Shown: in pieces, positions 36,022 through 47,925 of the stretch
Layout of the letters: the number at the start of each line of letters is the position of its first letter
Numbering within the stretch: the stretch's first letter is position 1
Source of the DNA: DASSQJ01 sp963772645
GTDB lineage: Bacteria > Actinomycetota > Actinomycetes > Actinomycetales > Dermatophilaceae
DNA: 64,000 nucleotides
Assembly (NCBI GenBank): GCA_963772645.1
Contig: CAVYYD010000010.1
Span: forward strand, 310,001-374,000
Direction: 5' to 3'
Position numbers and translations under genes: made by a program
Notes under the pieces: model-generated
The model's database searches: none
Told to the model about the DNA's origin: nothing
What the model saw: only the letters and a program-made list of their open reading frames with translations

Positions 36022-37565
36022 AACAGGAAGTGCGAGGACGAGCTCGCGAGGTCGAGCAGGGAGGCCGGCACGACGCCGGCGACGACCGTCACCAGGACGC
36101 CCACGGTGATGGCGATCGTCGAGGGCACCGACGGGGTGAGGGCGGCGACGCCGTCGACCGGCTCGGTGAAGTACATCAGGACGATGAGCCGGACGTAGAC
36201 GAACGCCGTCACCGCCGAGGCCAGCACACCGACGACCACCATGACCGTGCCGGCCGTGCCGGAGGCGACGGCAGGCGCGAACGTCGCGTACTTGGCCGTG
36301 AAGCCCGAGGTCAGCGGGATGCCGGCGAAGGCGAGGAGGAGGAAAGCGAAGGTGCCTGCGACGACCGGGTGGCGACGGCCCAGGCCGGCCCACTGCGAGA
36401 GGTGCGAGGCCTCCGAGCCGTCCTGGCGGACCATCGCGACGATCGCGAAGGCCGCGATCGTCGTCGCGCCGTACGCGGCGAGGTAGAACATGACCCCGCC
36501 GATCGCGGCCTGCGAGAACGCGAGCACCCCGACGAGGATGAAGCCGGCGTGCGCGATGGAGGAGTAGGCGAGGAGCCGCTTGACGTCGGTCTGGGTGACC
36601 GAGAGCACGGCGCCGACGACCATCGTGACGATGGCGATGACGACGACCGCGAGCTGCCAGTCCCAGCGGTTCGGCGCGATGCCGACGTAGGCCAACCGGA
36701 GGATGGCGCCGAACGCCGCGAGCTTGGTGCAGGCCGCCATGAAGCCGGTGACGGGCGTCGGGGCGCCCTGGTAGGCGTCCGGCGTCCACGAGTGGAACGG
36801 CACCGCTCCGACCTTGAACAAGAGGCCGACGAGGGTCAGGACGACCCCGGGCAGGAGGAAGCCGTCGAGGTCGCCGGAGTTGGCCGTGATGGCCTGCGAG
36901 ATCTGCTTGAGGTCGGACGAGCCGGCGTACCCGTAGAGCAGGGCGGCACCGAAGAGGAAGAACGCGCTCGAGAACGACCCGAGGAGGAAGTACTTCAGCG
37001 CCGCCTCCTGGGAGAGCAGGCGCCGCCGCCGGGCGAGGCCGGTCATGACGTAGAGCGGCAGGGAGAGCACCTCGAGGCCGACGAACATCGTGATGAGGTC
37101 GTTGGCGCTGACGAAGATCATCATCCCGAACACCGCGAACAGGGTGAGCGGGAAGACCTCGCTCGTGGCGTACCCGGCCCGGGTGGCGACGTCCTCCTGG
37201 GCCGAGCCCGGCGTCGAGGCCCCCATCGGGGTGAAGGCGTCGGACCCGACACCGCCGAAGCGCTCGGCCATGACGAGCACGCTGATCAGCGCGAGCACGA
37301 GCAGGGTCCCCTGGAGGAAGAGGGAGACCCCGTCGATGGCCACCGAGCCGCCGAAGGTGACCGCGAGGTGGTCGCGCGACCAGAGGACGAGGACGACGAA
37401 CGCCACCGCGAGGGCCAGGCTGGTCAGCCAGACCTGCACCGTATGCCGGCTCTCCCGCGGCGCGAACGCCTCGACGAGCACGCCGACGAGCGCCCCTGCG
37501 ACGACGACGAGCATCGGCGCGACGGCGACGTAGCTGACCTGGACGGCCTCGAAGGCGGCGGGCAT
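36018..37565 (-). CDS. nuoN: NADH-quinone oxidoreductase subunit N
   Basis: This 515-residue antiporter-like proton-channel subunit shows FVGLEVLSLPLYVMTGL, KYFLLGSFSSAFFLFGAAL, VPFHSWTPDAYQGAPTPVTG and RLLAYSSIAHAGF. About 14 transmembrane helices are visible. It starts ATG at 37565, sharing one base with the nuoM stop (TGATG), and ends inside the start of the polyprenyl synthase gene. The frame is clean, as throughout this operon. Confidence 0.95.
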   Translation of the reverse strand: MPAAFEAVQVSYVAVAPMLVVVAGALVGVLVEAFAPRESRHTVQVWLTSLALAVAFVVLVLWSRDHLAVTFGGSVAIDGVSLFLQGTLLVLALISVLVMAERFGGVGSDAFTPMGASTPGSAQEDVATRAGYATSEVFPLTLFAVFGMMIFVSANDLITMFVGLEVLSLPLYVMTGLARRRRLLSQEAALKYFLLGSFSSAFFLFGAALLYGYAGSSDLKQISQAITANSGDLDGFLLPGVVLTLVGLLFKVGAVPFHSWTPDAYQGAPTPVTGFMAACTKLAAFGAILRLAYVGIAPNRWDWQLAVVVIAIVTMVVGAVLSVTQTDVKRLLAYSSIAHAGFILVGVLAFSQAAIGGVMFYLAAYGATTIAAFAIVAMVRQDGSEASHLSQWAGLGRRHPVVAGTFAFLLLAFAGIPLTSGFTAKYATFAPAVASGTAGTVMVVVGVLASAVTAFVYVRLIVLMYFTEPVDGVAALTPSVPSTIAITVGVLVTVVAGVVPASLLDLASSSSHFLL

Positions 37566-39102
37566 CACTGGGCACTCCCGGAGGCGGTGGTGGTGGCCAC
37601 GGGGTCGGTGACGCCGACGATCTGCAGCGTCTTCTCCACGGCCGGGTTGACGAGGTCGAGGACGGGCTTGGGGAAGAAGCCGAGGACGAGGAAGGCCGCG
37701 ATGATCGGCGCGACCACCCACTTCTCCCGGGCCGAGAGGTCGGCCGGGACCTGGCCCTCGGGGAACTCCGGCTTCGGCCCGGTCATGAGCCGCTGGTACA
37801 TCAGGAGGATGTAGAGCGCGGCGAGCACGGTGCCGAGGGCCGCCAGGACCGCAAAGGCCTTGTACCGCATGAAGGTGCCCTGGAGGACGAGGAACTCGGA
37901 GACGAAGGGCGAGAGCCCCGGCAGCGCCAGGCTGGAGAGGCCGGCGACGAGGAAGGTGCCGGCGAGCACCGGGGTGACCCGCTGCCACCCCCCGTAGTCG
38001 GGGATGCGCTTGCTCCCGTGCCGGGTCACGAGGAAGCCGGCGAGGAGGAAGAGCCCGGCGGTCGAGAAGCCGTGGTTGACCATGTAGAGGGTCGCCCCGG
38101 CGCCGCCGACGCTCGTCATCGCGAAGATCCCCAGGACGATGAAGCCGAAGTGGCTGATCGAGGTGAAGGCGATGAGCCGCATCATGTCGGTCTGCCCGAT
38201 GGCCAGCAGGGCGCCGTAGAGCACCGAGACGAGCGCCAGGGTGAGGACCACCGGGGTCGCCCACTTCGCCGCCTCGGGGAAGAGCTGGAGCCCGAAGCGG
38301 ATCATGCCGTAGGTGCCGACCTTGTCGAGCACGCCGACGAGCAGGACCGCGGTGGCCGGGCGCGCCTCGGTGGCGGCGTCCGGGAGCCAGGTGTGGACCG
38401 GCCACATCGGGGCCTTGACCGCGAAGGCGATGAAGAACCCGACGAACATCCACCGCAGCGCGCCGGTGGAGGCGTCGAGGTGCCCGATGAGGTTCTGGAC
38501 CATGAAGCCCTGGTCGCCCCCCGGGCCGGCGACGTACACGGCGATGACCGCGACGAGCATGACGAGCCCACCGGCGAGGGAGTAGAGGAGGAACTTGACC
38601 GCGGCGTACTGGCGGCGCGGGCCGCCGTAGAGCCCGATGAGGAAGTACACCGGGATGAGCATCGCCTCGAAGAAGACGTAGAAGAGGAAGACGTCGGTGG
38701 CCGCGAACACCCCCACCATGAACGCCTCGAGGACGAGCATCAGCGCGAAGTACCGCTTGACCCGGCCCGGCTCCGCGTCGTCGACGTCGTTCCACGCCGC
38801 GAGGAGGACCACCGGGGTGAGGACCGCGGCCATGACGATGAGGGAGAGGGCGATGCCGTCGACGCCGAGCGCGTAGGAGACCCCGAACTGCGGGATCCAC
38901 GGGTGGGTCTCGGTGAGCTGGAACTGGGCGCTGGACCCGGTGTCGAACGCCACCCACGCCATCACCGCGAGGACCAGGGTGACCAGCGAGGCGCCGAGGG
39001 CCACCGGCCGCGCGAGCCGCGCCGAGGGGCCCGGGAGCAGCACGACGACGAGCGCGCCGAGCACCGGGACGACCAGCATCAGCGTGAGCAGGGGCAGGTT
39101 GT

Positions 39103-39106
<4 letters not shown>
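37565..39106 (-). CDS. nuoM: NADH-quinone oxidoreductase subunit M
   Basis: This 513-residue membrane subunit has the NuoM motifs FFEAMLIPVYFLIGLYGG, VKAPMWPVHTWLPDAATEA and RLIAFTSISHFGFI. The lysine and glutamate of the channel are in place. The start is GTG at 39106, overlapping the nuoL stop. The C-terminus is a Thr/Ser/Ala-rich cytosolic or lumenal tail. Confidence 0.95.
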
Positions 39107-41046
<1,940 letters not shown>

Positions 41047-41055
41047 TGGTGCTCC

Positions 41056-41355
41056 TTACAGCTTCAGCAGGTTCGCGTCGTCGACCGAGGCCGACCGGCG
41101 GGAACGGAAGATCGCCATGATGATCGCGAGCCCGACGACGACCTCGGCGGCCGCGACCACCATGACGAACAGGGCGAGGACCTGGCCGTCGAGGTTGCCG
41201 TGCATCCGGGCGAAGGTCACGAAGACGAGGTTGGTGGCGTTGAGCATCAGCTCGACGCCCATGAAGACGATGATCGCGTTGCGCCGGGTCAGGACCGTCG
41301 CCCCGCCGAGGACGAAGAGGATCGTCGCCAGGTAGACGTAGTTGACCAGGCTCAC
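41056..41355 (-). CDS. nuoK: NADH-quinone oxidoreductase subunit K
   Basis: This 99-residue three-helix subunit carries its membrane glutamates in FMGVELMLNATNLVFVTFAR and VVAAAEVVVGLAIIM. The start is GTG at 41355 within the nuoJ stop. Ten bases separate it from nuoL. Confidence 0.94.
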   Translation of the reverse strand: MSLVNYVYLATILFVLGGATVLTRRNAIIVFMGVELMLNATNLVFVTFARMHGNLDGQVLALFVMVVAAAEVVVGLAIIMAIFRSRRSASVDDANLLKL

Positions 41356-42122
41356 CGCTCGCTCCCTTCGCGCACGTCGCGCTCGATCTGGGCCTCGCCC
41401 TCGGTGAAGACCTCGGGTGAGATGCTCTGCTCGCGCGCGGTGAGCACGCGGGAGAGGGACAGCTCGGACGGCGAGCCGTCGGGCAGCAGCGCCGGGGTGT
41501 CCACGGCGTTGTGCCGCGCGTAGACGCCGGGGGCGGGCAGGCCCGCGAGGTACTGGCCCTCGCGGAAGCGCCGCCGGCTCCACTCCTTCTGGTTCGGCCC
41601 GTGGCCGAGCCGCTCGCGGTGGGCGAGGACCATGGCGCCGAGCGCCGCGGTGATGAGCAGGGCGCTGGTGGTCTCGAAGATCCAGACGTAGCGGCCGAAG
41701 ATCAGCTGGGCCATGCCGCTGACGTTGCCGGTCTGGGCGTTGAGGTCGGCGACACCGGTGGGCTTGCCCCAGACGACGTGGCCGATCGAGAAGACGAGGA
41801 TGCCTCCCAGCCCGAGGCTGAACAGCGCGGAGAGCCAGCGCTGCCCGGTCAGGGTCTCGACGAGGCTGTCGCTGCTGTCGACCCCGATGAGCATGAGGAC
41901 GAAGAGGAACAGCATCATGACCGCGCCGGTGTAGACGAAGATCTGGATGACCCCGAGGAAGTCGGCGTCCTGGGCGATGTAGAAGACACCGAGGATGATC
42001 ATCGTCATGGCCATGCCGAGCGCGGCGTGGACGGCCTTGCGGGCGAAGACCAGCCCGAGCGCGCCGATCACCGCGAGCGGCCCGAGGATCCAGAACATCA
42101 CCGCTTCGCCGGTGCCGGTCAC
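41352..42122 (-). CDS. nuoJ: NADH-quinone oxidoreductase subunit J, extended C-terminus
   Basis: This membrane subunit shows ARKAVHAALGMAMTMI and the conserved QIFVYTGAVMMLFLFVLMLIG. The 256 residues include a C-terminal extension of about 80 polar residues (HGPNQKEWSRRRFREGQYLAGLPAPGVYAR and onward) that is longer than in proteobacterial NuoJ. Such tails are common in actinobacterial NuoJ as far as I recall. The start is GTG at 42122 inside the nuoI stop; an ATG 24 bases further in is an alternative. Confidence 0.92.
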   Translation of the reverse strand: MTGTGEAVMFWILGPLAVIGALGLVFARKAVHAALGMAMTMIILGVFYIAQDADFLGVIQIFVYTGAVMMLFLFVLMLIGVDSSDSLVETLTGQRWLSALFSLGLGGILVFSIGHVVWGKPTGVADLNAQTGNVSGMAQLIFGRYVWIFETTSALLITAALGAMVLAHRERLGHGPNQKEWSRRRFREGQYLAGLPAPGVYARHNAVDTPALLPDGSPSELSLSRVLTAREQSISPEVFTEGEAQIERDVREGSER

Positions 42123-42736
42123 GAGGTCACCTCCGCGTCGTCGGTGGGTCGGGTGCGGGCCTTGACGTACTCGCGCTGGGCCTCGGTCGCCGAGGTCACC
42201 TTGCCGAGGTAGTAGTCGCGCTCCTCCATCCCGTCGGCCATCGGGAACGGCGGGCGGAGCATCCCCGGCTGGAGCGGCGCCAGGAGCTGGTCCTTGGTGT
42301 AGATCAGGTCGGCGCGGTTGTCGTCGGCGAGCTCGTAGAAGTTCGTCATCGTCAGCGCCCGGGTCGGGCACGCCTCGATGCACAGCCCGCACAGGATGCA
42401 GCGCAGGTAGTTGATCTGGTAGACCCGCCCGAAGCGCTCGCCCGGGCTGAACCGCCCGGAGCCGCCCTCGGTGTCGTCGTTGTCCGCGCCCTCGACGAGG
42501 ATCGCGTCGGCCGGGCACGCCCAGGCGCACAGCTCACAGCCGACGCACTTCTCGAGCCCGTCGGGGTGGCGGTTGAGCTGGTGGCGACCGTGGAACCGGG
42601 GCTGGGTCGGGCGCTTCTCCTCCGGGTACTCCTCGGTCGCCACCTTGCGGAACATCGTCGAGAAGGTGACGCCGAACCCGGCGACGGGGGCGAACAGGTC
42701 GGAGAAGAAGCCGGACTTCTTCTGCTCGTCAGCCAC
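42119..42736 (-). CDS. nuoI: NADH-quinone oxidoreductase subunit I
   Basis: This 205-residue 2x4Fe-4S peripheral subunit has the two cysteine sets in CVGCELCAWACP and CILCGLCIEACP. The N-terminus opens with GTG at 42736, behind AAGGAGG. It overlaps the end of nuoH by 8 bp. It lacks the long acidic tail seen in NuoI2. Confidence 0.95.
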   Translation of the reverse strand: MADEQKKSGFFSDLFAPVAGFGVTFSTMFRKVATEEYPEEKRPTQPRFHGRHQLNRHPDGLEKCVGCELCAWACPADAILVEGADNDDTEGGSGRFSPGERFGRVYQINYLRCILCGLCIEACPTRALTMTNFYELADDNRADLIYTKDQLLAPLQPGMLRPPFPMADGMEERDYYLGKVTSATEAQREYVKARTRPTDDAEVTS

Positions 42737-44114
42737 GAGCGGCCTCCTTGTCGTCGGCACTGGAGGTCAGGGCACGGGTGGTCAGGGACGGTTCGCGCAG
42801 CCGCTGGCCGGGCAGCGGTGGCACCGGGTGGCCGCCCGCGTAGGGGTCGATCTCGTCGGGCAGCTGGGGGTGCGCCGCGAGCTCGCGGCGTTCCGCACGG
42901 GCGTCCCACATCCAGCCGGCGACCAGGGCCGCGACCGCGATGACCCCGACGATGAACAGCGAGGTGACCGGGAAGCGGCGGCCAGCGACGTCGACAGTGC
43001 CGCCGAGCCAGCCCTGCTGGCCGGCCCGGAAGAAGGCGACGAGCACGACCCAGCCGAGGGTCGCCGGGATGAGGAACTTCCAGCCGAAGCGCATGAACTG
43101 GTCGTACCGGACGCGGGGCAGCGACCCCCTCAGCCAGACGAAGACGAACATGAACAGCCACAGCTTGACGGTGAACCAGAGCAGTCCCCACCAGCCCGCG
43201 TTGAGCGAGGCGCCACCGATGTGGATGGCTGCCAGGCCGGGAGGCGCGGACGGGCCACCGAGGAACATCGTCGTGGCCAGGGCCGAGACGGTGAACATGT
43301 TGATGTACTCGCCGAGGAAGAACATCGCGAACCGCATCGAGCCGTACTCGGTGTGGAAGCCACCGGTCAGCTCACCCTCCCCCTCGGCGAGGTCGAACGG
43401 CAGCCGGTTGGTCTCGCCGACCATCGTGATCATGTAGACGAAGAAGCTGAAGAAGGCCGGGATGACGAACCACAGGCTGCTCTGGGCCGCGACGATCTGC
43501 GAGGTGGACATCGATCCCGCGTAGAGGAAGACGGCGACCAGCGAGAGTCCCATCGCGATCTCGTAGGAGATCATCTGCGCCGAGGAGCGCAGGCCACCCA
43601 TCAGCGGGTAGGTGGAGCCGGAGGCCCAGCCCGCGAGGACGACGCCGTAGATGCCGACGCCGGCGACGGCGAGCACGAGGAGCACCGCGACCGGGGTGTC
43701 GGTGAGCTGGAACGGGGTGAGGTGGCCGAACATCCACACCTCGCCGCCGAGCGGGATGATCGAGAAGGAGACGAAGCACATCGTCGCCGTGATGAGCGGC
43801 GCGAGGGTGAAGACGAAGACGTCGGCGTTCTTCGGGGTGACGTCCTCCTTGAGCATCGACTTCATGCCGTCGGCGAGGGTCTGGAGCAGGCCGAAGGGGC
43901 CGTTGCGGTTCGGGCCCGGACGCTGCTGCATCCGCCCGATGACCCGGCGCTCGAACCAGATGACGAGCAGCGTGGAGATGAGCAGGTAGACGAAGATGAT
44001 GAGCGCCTTGACCAGGCTCAGCCACACCGGGGTGTCGCTGAAGTCGGCCGTGGGGTTGTCGGTGCCCTCGGCGACGAGCGAGACGAGGTGGGGTACTGCC
44101 ATGAGCGTGCTCAT
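42729..44114 (-). CDS. nuoH: NADH-quinone oxidoreductase subunit H
   Basis: This 461-residue subunit forms the quinone channel. Landmarks are FERRVIGRMQQRPGPNRNGP, DGMKSMLKEDVTPKNAD, ETNRLPFDLAEGEGELTGGFHTEYG and KFLIPATLGWV. A hydrophilic C-terminal tail of about 60 residues is added to the standard fold. The ATG at 44114 overlaps the nuoG stop (ATGA). Confidence 0.95.
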   Translation of the reverse strand: MSTLMAVPHLVSLVAEGTDNPTADFSDTPVWLSLVKALIIFVYLLISTLLVIWFERRVIGRMQQRPGPNRNGPFGLLQTLADGMKSMLKEDVTPKNADVFVFTLAPLITATMCFVSFSIIPLGGEVWMFGHLTPFQLTDTPVAVLLVLAVAGVGIYGVVLAGWASGSTYPLMGGLRSSAQMISYEIAMGLSLVAVFLYAGSMSTSQIVAAQSSLWFVIPAFFSFFVYMITMVGETNRLPFDLAEGEGELTGGFHTEYGSMRFAMFFLGEYINMFTVSALATTMFLGGPSAPPGLAAIHIGGASLNAGWWGLLWFTVKLWLFMFVFVWLRGSLPRVRYDQFMRFGWKFLIPATLGWVVLVAFFRAGQQGWLGGTVDVAGRRFPVTSLFIVGVIAVAALVAGWMWDARAERRELAAHPQLPDEIDPYAGGHPVPPLPGQRLREPSLTTRALTSSADDKEAARG

Positions 44115-46591
44115 GCCTGGCCCTCCTTGGTGACGGAGACGAGGGCGCCCGGGGCGCCGGCGAGCGTGGAGCGCAGGTCGCAGCCCACCGAGTGGGTCGG
44201 CAGCCACACGACGTGGTCGGCCATCTCGCCGACGACGACCGGCGCCGTGACGCGCGTGTCGCCGGCACCGACGGTCAGCTCGTCACCGTCGGCGACCCCG
44301 AGGTCGGCGGCGGTGCGGGCCGAGACCCGGGCGACCGGACGCGGCGCCGTGCCGGCGAGGTGCGGCTCGCCGTCCTGGAGCGAGCCGGCGTCGAGGAGAT
44401 GGCGCCACGTCGCGAGGACGAGGGTGCCGTCCCGCAGCTCGGGGACCTGGCCGGGCTCGTGCGCGGGCCGCTCCACCCGGGCGCCGGCCCAGGGGCCGAG
44501 GGCCGCCATCTCGGAACGCACCTCGCGCAGCGTGCGCGTCCCGAGCCACTCGCCCATCTCGTCGGCGACCATCTCCAGGGCGCGGTAGTCGCTGACGAAG
44601 CCGGTCTCGAGCGCGGCCTCGAACGGGCGGGTCCGGCCCTCCCAGTCGACGAAGGTGCCACCCTTCTCGGCGTGCGCCGCGACCGGCAGGACGACGTCGG
44701 CCACCTCGGTGACCGCCGACGGGCGGATCTCGAGCGAGACCACGAACGGGCGCTCGAAGGCCTCGCGGGCCCCCGCGAAGCCGATGTCGGCGGGGTCGAC
44801 CCCACCGACGACGAGCGCCCCGAGCTCGCCGGTGGCGGCGGCGGTGAGGATGCCGGCGGTGTCCCGGCCCTCCCCGGACGGCAGTGACTGCACGCCCCAC
44901 GCCCGGGCGACCTCGGCGCGCGCGGCATCGTCGGCGACCGGGCGGCCACCGGGCAGCAGGGTGGGGAACGCCCCTGCCTCGAGCGCGCCGCGCTCACCGG
45001 CGCGGCGGGGCACCCAGGCGAGGCGGGCACCGGTGGACCCGGCGAGGGCGAGGGCCGCGGTCAGCGCACCAGGGACCATCGCGAGCCGCTCGCCGACGAG
45101 GATGACCGACCCCTCGCCGAGCGCCTCGGCGGCCCGGGCGACGACGTCCGGCCCCGTGCCCCCGGCGAGCGCGCGCAGCACCTCCGGCTCGGTGCCGGGG
45201 GCGGTCGGGATCAGGGTGCCGCCGGTCTTGGCCAGCCCGCGGGTGGCGACCGGCGAGACGGAGAAGACCCGGGTGCGGTTCTTGCGGAACGCCTTGCGGA
45301 GCCGGAGGAAGACGATCGGGCTCTCGTCCTCGGGCTCGAACCCGACGAGGAGGACCGAGGGCGCCGACTGGAGGTCGGCATAGGTCACCGCGCCACCCTC
45401 GGGTCCGGTGCCGACGACGGTGGAGGCGAGGAACTCCGCCTCCTCCTGCGAGTGCGGGCGGGCGCGGAAGTCGACGTCGTTGGTGGCCAGGACGGTACGG
45501 GCGAACTTGCCGTAGGCGTACGCGTCCTCGCTGCTGACCCGGCCGCCGACGAGGACGCCGGCGGCGGTGCCGCGCAGGCCGTCGGCTGCCGCCGCGAGCG
45601 CCACCGGCCAGGACACGACCTGCAGCTCACCGTGCTCGTCGCGCACCATCGGGAGCTGGAGCCGGTCGCCGACCATCGTGTACGCGAAGGCCCAGCGCCC
45701 CTTGTCGCAGTTCCACTCCTCGTTGACCGCCGGGTCGTTGCGGGCCATCCGGCGCAGCACCGTGCCCCGGCGGTGGTCGGTGCGCTGCGCACAGCCGCTC
45801 GCGCAGTGCTCGCACACGCTCGGGGTGGAGACGAGGTCGAACGGGCGCGACCGGAACCGGTAGGCGGCGCCGGTCAGCGCGCCGACCGGGCAGATCTGGA
45901 CGGTGTTGCCGGAGAAGTAGGACTCGAACGGCTTCTCCTCGTAGATGCCGACCTGCTGGAGCGCGCCGCGTTCGACGAGGGCGATGAACGGGTCACCGGC
46001 GATCTGGTCGGAGAAGCGGGTGCACCGGGCACAGAGAATGCAGCGCTCGCGGTCCAGGAGGACCTGGCTGCTGATCGCGATCGGCTTCGGGTAGGTCCGC
46101 TTGATGTCCTCGAACCGCGAGATGGCCCGCCCGTTGCTCATCGCCTGGTTCTGCAGCGGGCACTCCCCGCCCTTGTCGCAGACCGGGCAGTCCAACGGGT
46201 GGTTGATGAGGAGGAACTCCATGATGCCGTGCTGCGCCTTGTCGGCACCCTCGGAGGTGTACTGCGTCTTGACGACCATCCCCCCGGCCACGGTCATCGT
46301 GCAGGAGGCCTGCGGCTTCATCCGCCCGGGCGGGCCCTGCATCTGGGTCGGCTCCCCCGGGGTGCCGTCCGGGCCGGGGCGGCCGGGCATCCACACCTCG
46401 ACGAGGCACTGGCGGCAGGCGCCGACCGGGTCGAGGCCGGGGTGGTCGCAGAAGCGCGGGATCTCGATGCCGGCCTGCTCGGCGGCCCGGATGATGAGGG
46501 TGCCCTTGGGGACCGACACCTCGATGCCGTCGATGGTGAGCGTGACGAGGTCGGCCTTCTCGGTGGCCTCCCGCTCCGATGTCGTCGTCAT
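44111..46591 (-). CDS. nuoG: NADH-quinone oxidoreductase subunit G
   Basis: This large (826 aa) Fe-S subunit has an N-terminal 2Fe-2S domain (FCDHPGLDPVGACRQCLVEVW), the His/Cys-ligated cluster region (CPVCDKGGECPLQNQAM), the 4Fe-4S set CILCARCTRF, and a further CEHCASGCAQRTDHR set at the start of the molybdopterin-oxidoreductase-like domain. The C-terminal half is this inactive molybdoprotein-like fold, as is normal for NuoG. The ATG at 46591 overlaps the nuoF stop. Confidence 0.95.
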   Translation of the reverse strand: MTTTSEREATEKADLVTLTIDGIEVSVPKGTLIIRAAEQAGIEIPRFCDHPGLDPVGACRQCLVEVWMPGRPGPDGTPGEPTQMQGPPGRMKPQASCTMTVAGGMVVKTQYTSEGADKAQHGIMEFLLINHPLDCPVCDKGGECPLQNQAMSNGRAISRFEDIKRTYPKPIAISSQVLLDRERCILCARCTRFSDQIAGDPFIALVERGALQQVGIYEEKPFESYFSGNTVQICPVGALTGAAYRFRSRPFDLVSTPSVCEHCASGCAQRTDHRRGTVLRRMARNDPAVNEEWNCDKGRWAFAYTMVGDRLQLPMVRDEHGELQVVSWPVALAAAADGLRGTAAGVLVGGRVSSEDAYAYGKFARTVLATNDVDFRARPHSQEEAEFLASTVVGTGPEGGAVTYADLQSAPSVLLVGFEPEDESPIVFLRLRKAFRKNRTRVFSVSPVATRGLAKTGGTLIPTAPGTEPEVLRALAGGTGPDVVARAAEALGEGSVILVGERLAMVPGALTAALALAGSTGARLAWVPRRAGERGALEAGAFPTLLPGGRPVADDAARAEVARAWGVQSLPSGEGRDTAGILTAAATGELGALVVGGVDPADIGFAGAREAFERPFVVSLEIRPSAVTEVADVVLPVAAHAEKGGTFVDWEGRTRPFEAALETGFVSDYRALEMVADEMGEWLGTRTLREVRSEMAALGPWAGARVERPAHEPGQVPELRDGTLVLATWRHLLDAGSLQDGEPHLAGTAPRPVARVSARTAADLGVADGDELTVGAGDTRVTAPVVVGEMADHVVWLPTHSVGCDLRSTLAGAPGALVSVTKEGQA

Positions 46592-47925
46592 GCGGTGACG
46601 GTCTCCTTGTTCGTGCTCGCGCCGCCGTCCTTGGCCCACACCGTGGAGGCGTGCCGGTCGAACGGGCACCCACCGTGCTCCAGATGGGCGATGTACTCGT
46701 CGCGGAAGTACTCGATCGAGCTGAGGATCGGGCTCGTCGCCCCGTCGGCCAGGGCGCAGAAGCTGCGGCCGAGGATGTTGTCGCACAGGTCGAGGAGCTT
46801 GTCGAGGTCCTCCTCGGTGCCCACGCCGTGCTCGAGCCGGCCGAGGATCTGCTTGAGCCACCAGGTGCCCTCGCGACACGGGGTGCACTTGCCGCAGGAC
46901 TCGTGCCGGTAGAAGTCGGTCCAGCGGTCGACGGCCCGCACGACGCAGGTCGTGTCGTCGAAGACCTGCAGGGCGCGGGTGCCGAGCATCGAGCCGGCCG
47001 CGGCGACAGACTCGAAGTCGAGCGGCACGTCGAGGTGCTCGGCGGTGAGCAGCGGGGTCGAGGACCCGCCGGGAGTCCAGAACTTCAGCTCGTGGTCGGG
47101 GTCGCGCATGCCCCCGGCGAGGTCGAGCAGCTCGCGCATCGTGATGCCGAGCGGCGCCTCGAGCTGGCCGGGGTTCTTCACGTGCCCGGAGAGGCTGAAG
47201 ATGCCGAAGCCGGTCGACTTCTCGGTGCCCATCGAGGTGAACCAGTCGACGCCCTCGAGGATGATGCCCGGGACCGAGGCGATGGTCTCCACGTTGTTCA
47301 CCGAGGTCGGCCGGGCGTAGAGCCCGGCGGCGCCCGGGAACGGCGGCTTGCTCCGCGGCTGGCCGCGGCGACCCTCGAGGCTGTCCAGGAGCGCGGTCTC
47401 CTCGCCACAGATGTACGCCCCGGCACCGGCGTGCACGGTGATCTCGACGTTCACCCCGCTGCCGTTGACGTCGCGCCCGACCAGGCCGGCGGCCCGGGCC
47501 TCCTCGACGGCACGGAGCAGCCGGCGGTAGACGTGGACGACCTCCCCGCGCAGGTAGATGAAGGCGTGCTCGCAGCCGATCGCGTACGAGGAGATGACGA
47601 CGCCCTCGATGAGGACGTGCGGGTTGGCCATCATCAGCGGGACGTCCTTGCAGGTGCCCGGCTCCGACTCGTCGGCGTTGACGACGAGGTAGCGGGGCCC
47701 GCCGTCCGGGGGCGCCATGAAGCTCCACTTCAGGCCGGTCGGGAAGCCGGCGCCACCCCGGCCGCGCAGGCCGGAGTCCTTGACGGCCGTCAGGACGTCC
47801 GCGGCCTCCATCCCGAGGGCCTTGTCGAGGGCGCGGTAGCCGCCGTTGTCCCGGTAGGTCTTCAGCGACCAGGAGCGGTCGGCGTCCCAGGTGCTGCTGA
47901 GGATCGGGGTCAGGGTGTCGGTCAT
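46588..47925 (-). CDS. nuoF: NADH-quinone oxidoreductase subunit F
   Basis: This 445-residue flavoprotein oxidises NADH. It shows the NADH/FMN-binding GLRGRGGAGFPTGLKWSF, YLVVNADESEPGTCKD, AGAYICGEETALLDSLEG and the 4Fe-4S motif ESCGKCTPCREGT. The ATG at 47925 shares a base with the nuoE stop. Its presence, absent from the second cluster, marks this operon as the NADH-linked complex. Confidence 0.96.
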   Translation of the reverse strand: MTDTLTPILSSTWDADRSWSLKTYRDNGGYRALDKALGMEAADVLTAVKDSGLRGRGGAGFPTGLKWSFMAPPDGGPRYLVVNADESEPGTCKDVPLMMANPHVLIEGVVISSYAIGCEHAFIYLRGEVVHVYRRLLRAVEEARAAGLVGRDVNGSGVNVEITVHAGAGAYICGEETALLDSLEGRRGQPRSKPPFPGAAGLYARPTSVNNVETIASVPGIILEGVDWFTSMGTEKSTGFGIFSLSGHVKNPGQLEAPLGITMRELLDLAGGMRDPDHELKFWTPGGSSTPLLTAEHLDVPLDFESVAAAGSMLGTRALQVFDDTTCVVRAVDRWTDFYRHESCGKCTPCREGTWWLKQILGRLEHGVGTEEDLDKLLDLCDNILGRSFCALADGATSPILSSIEYFRDEYIAHLEHGGCPFDRHASTVWAKDGGASTNKETVTA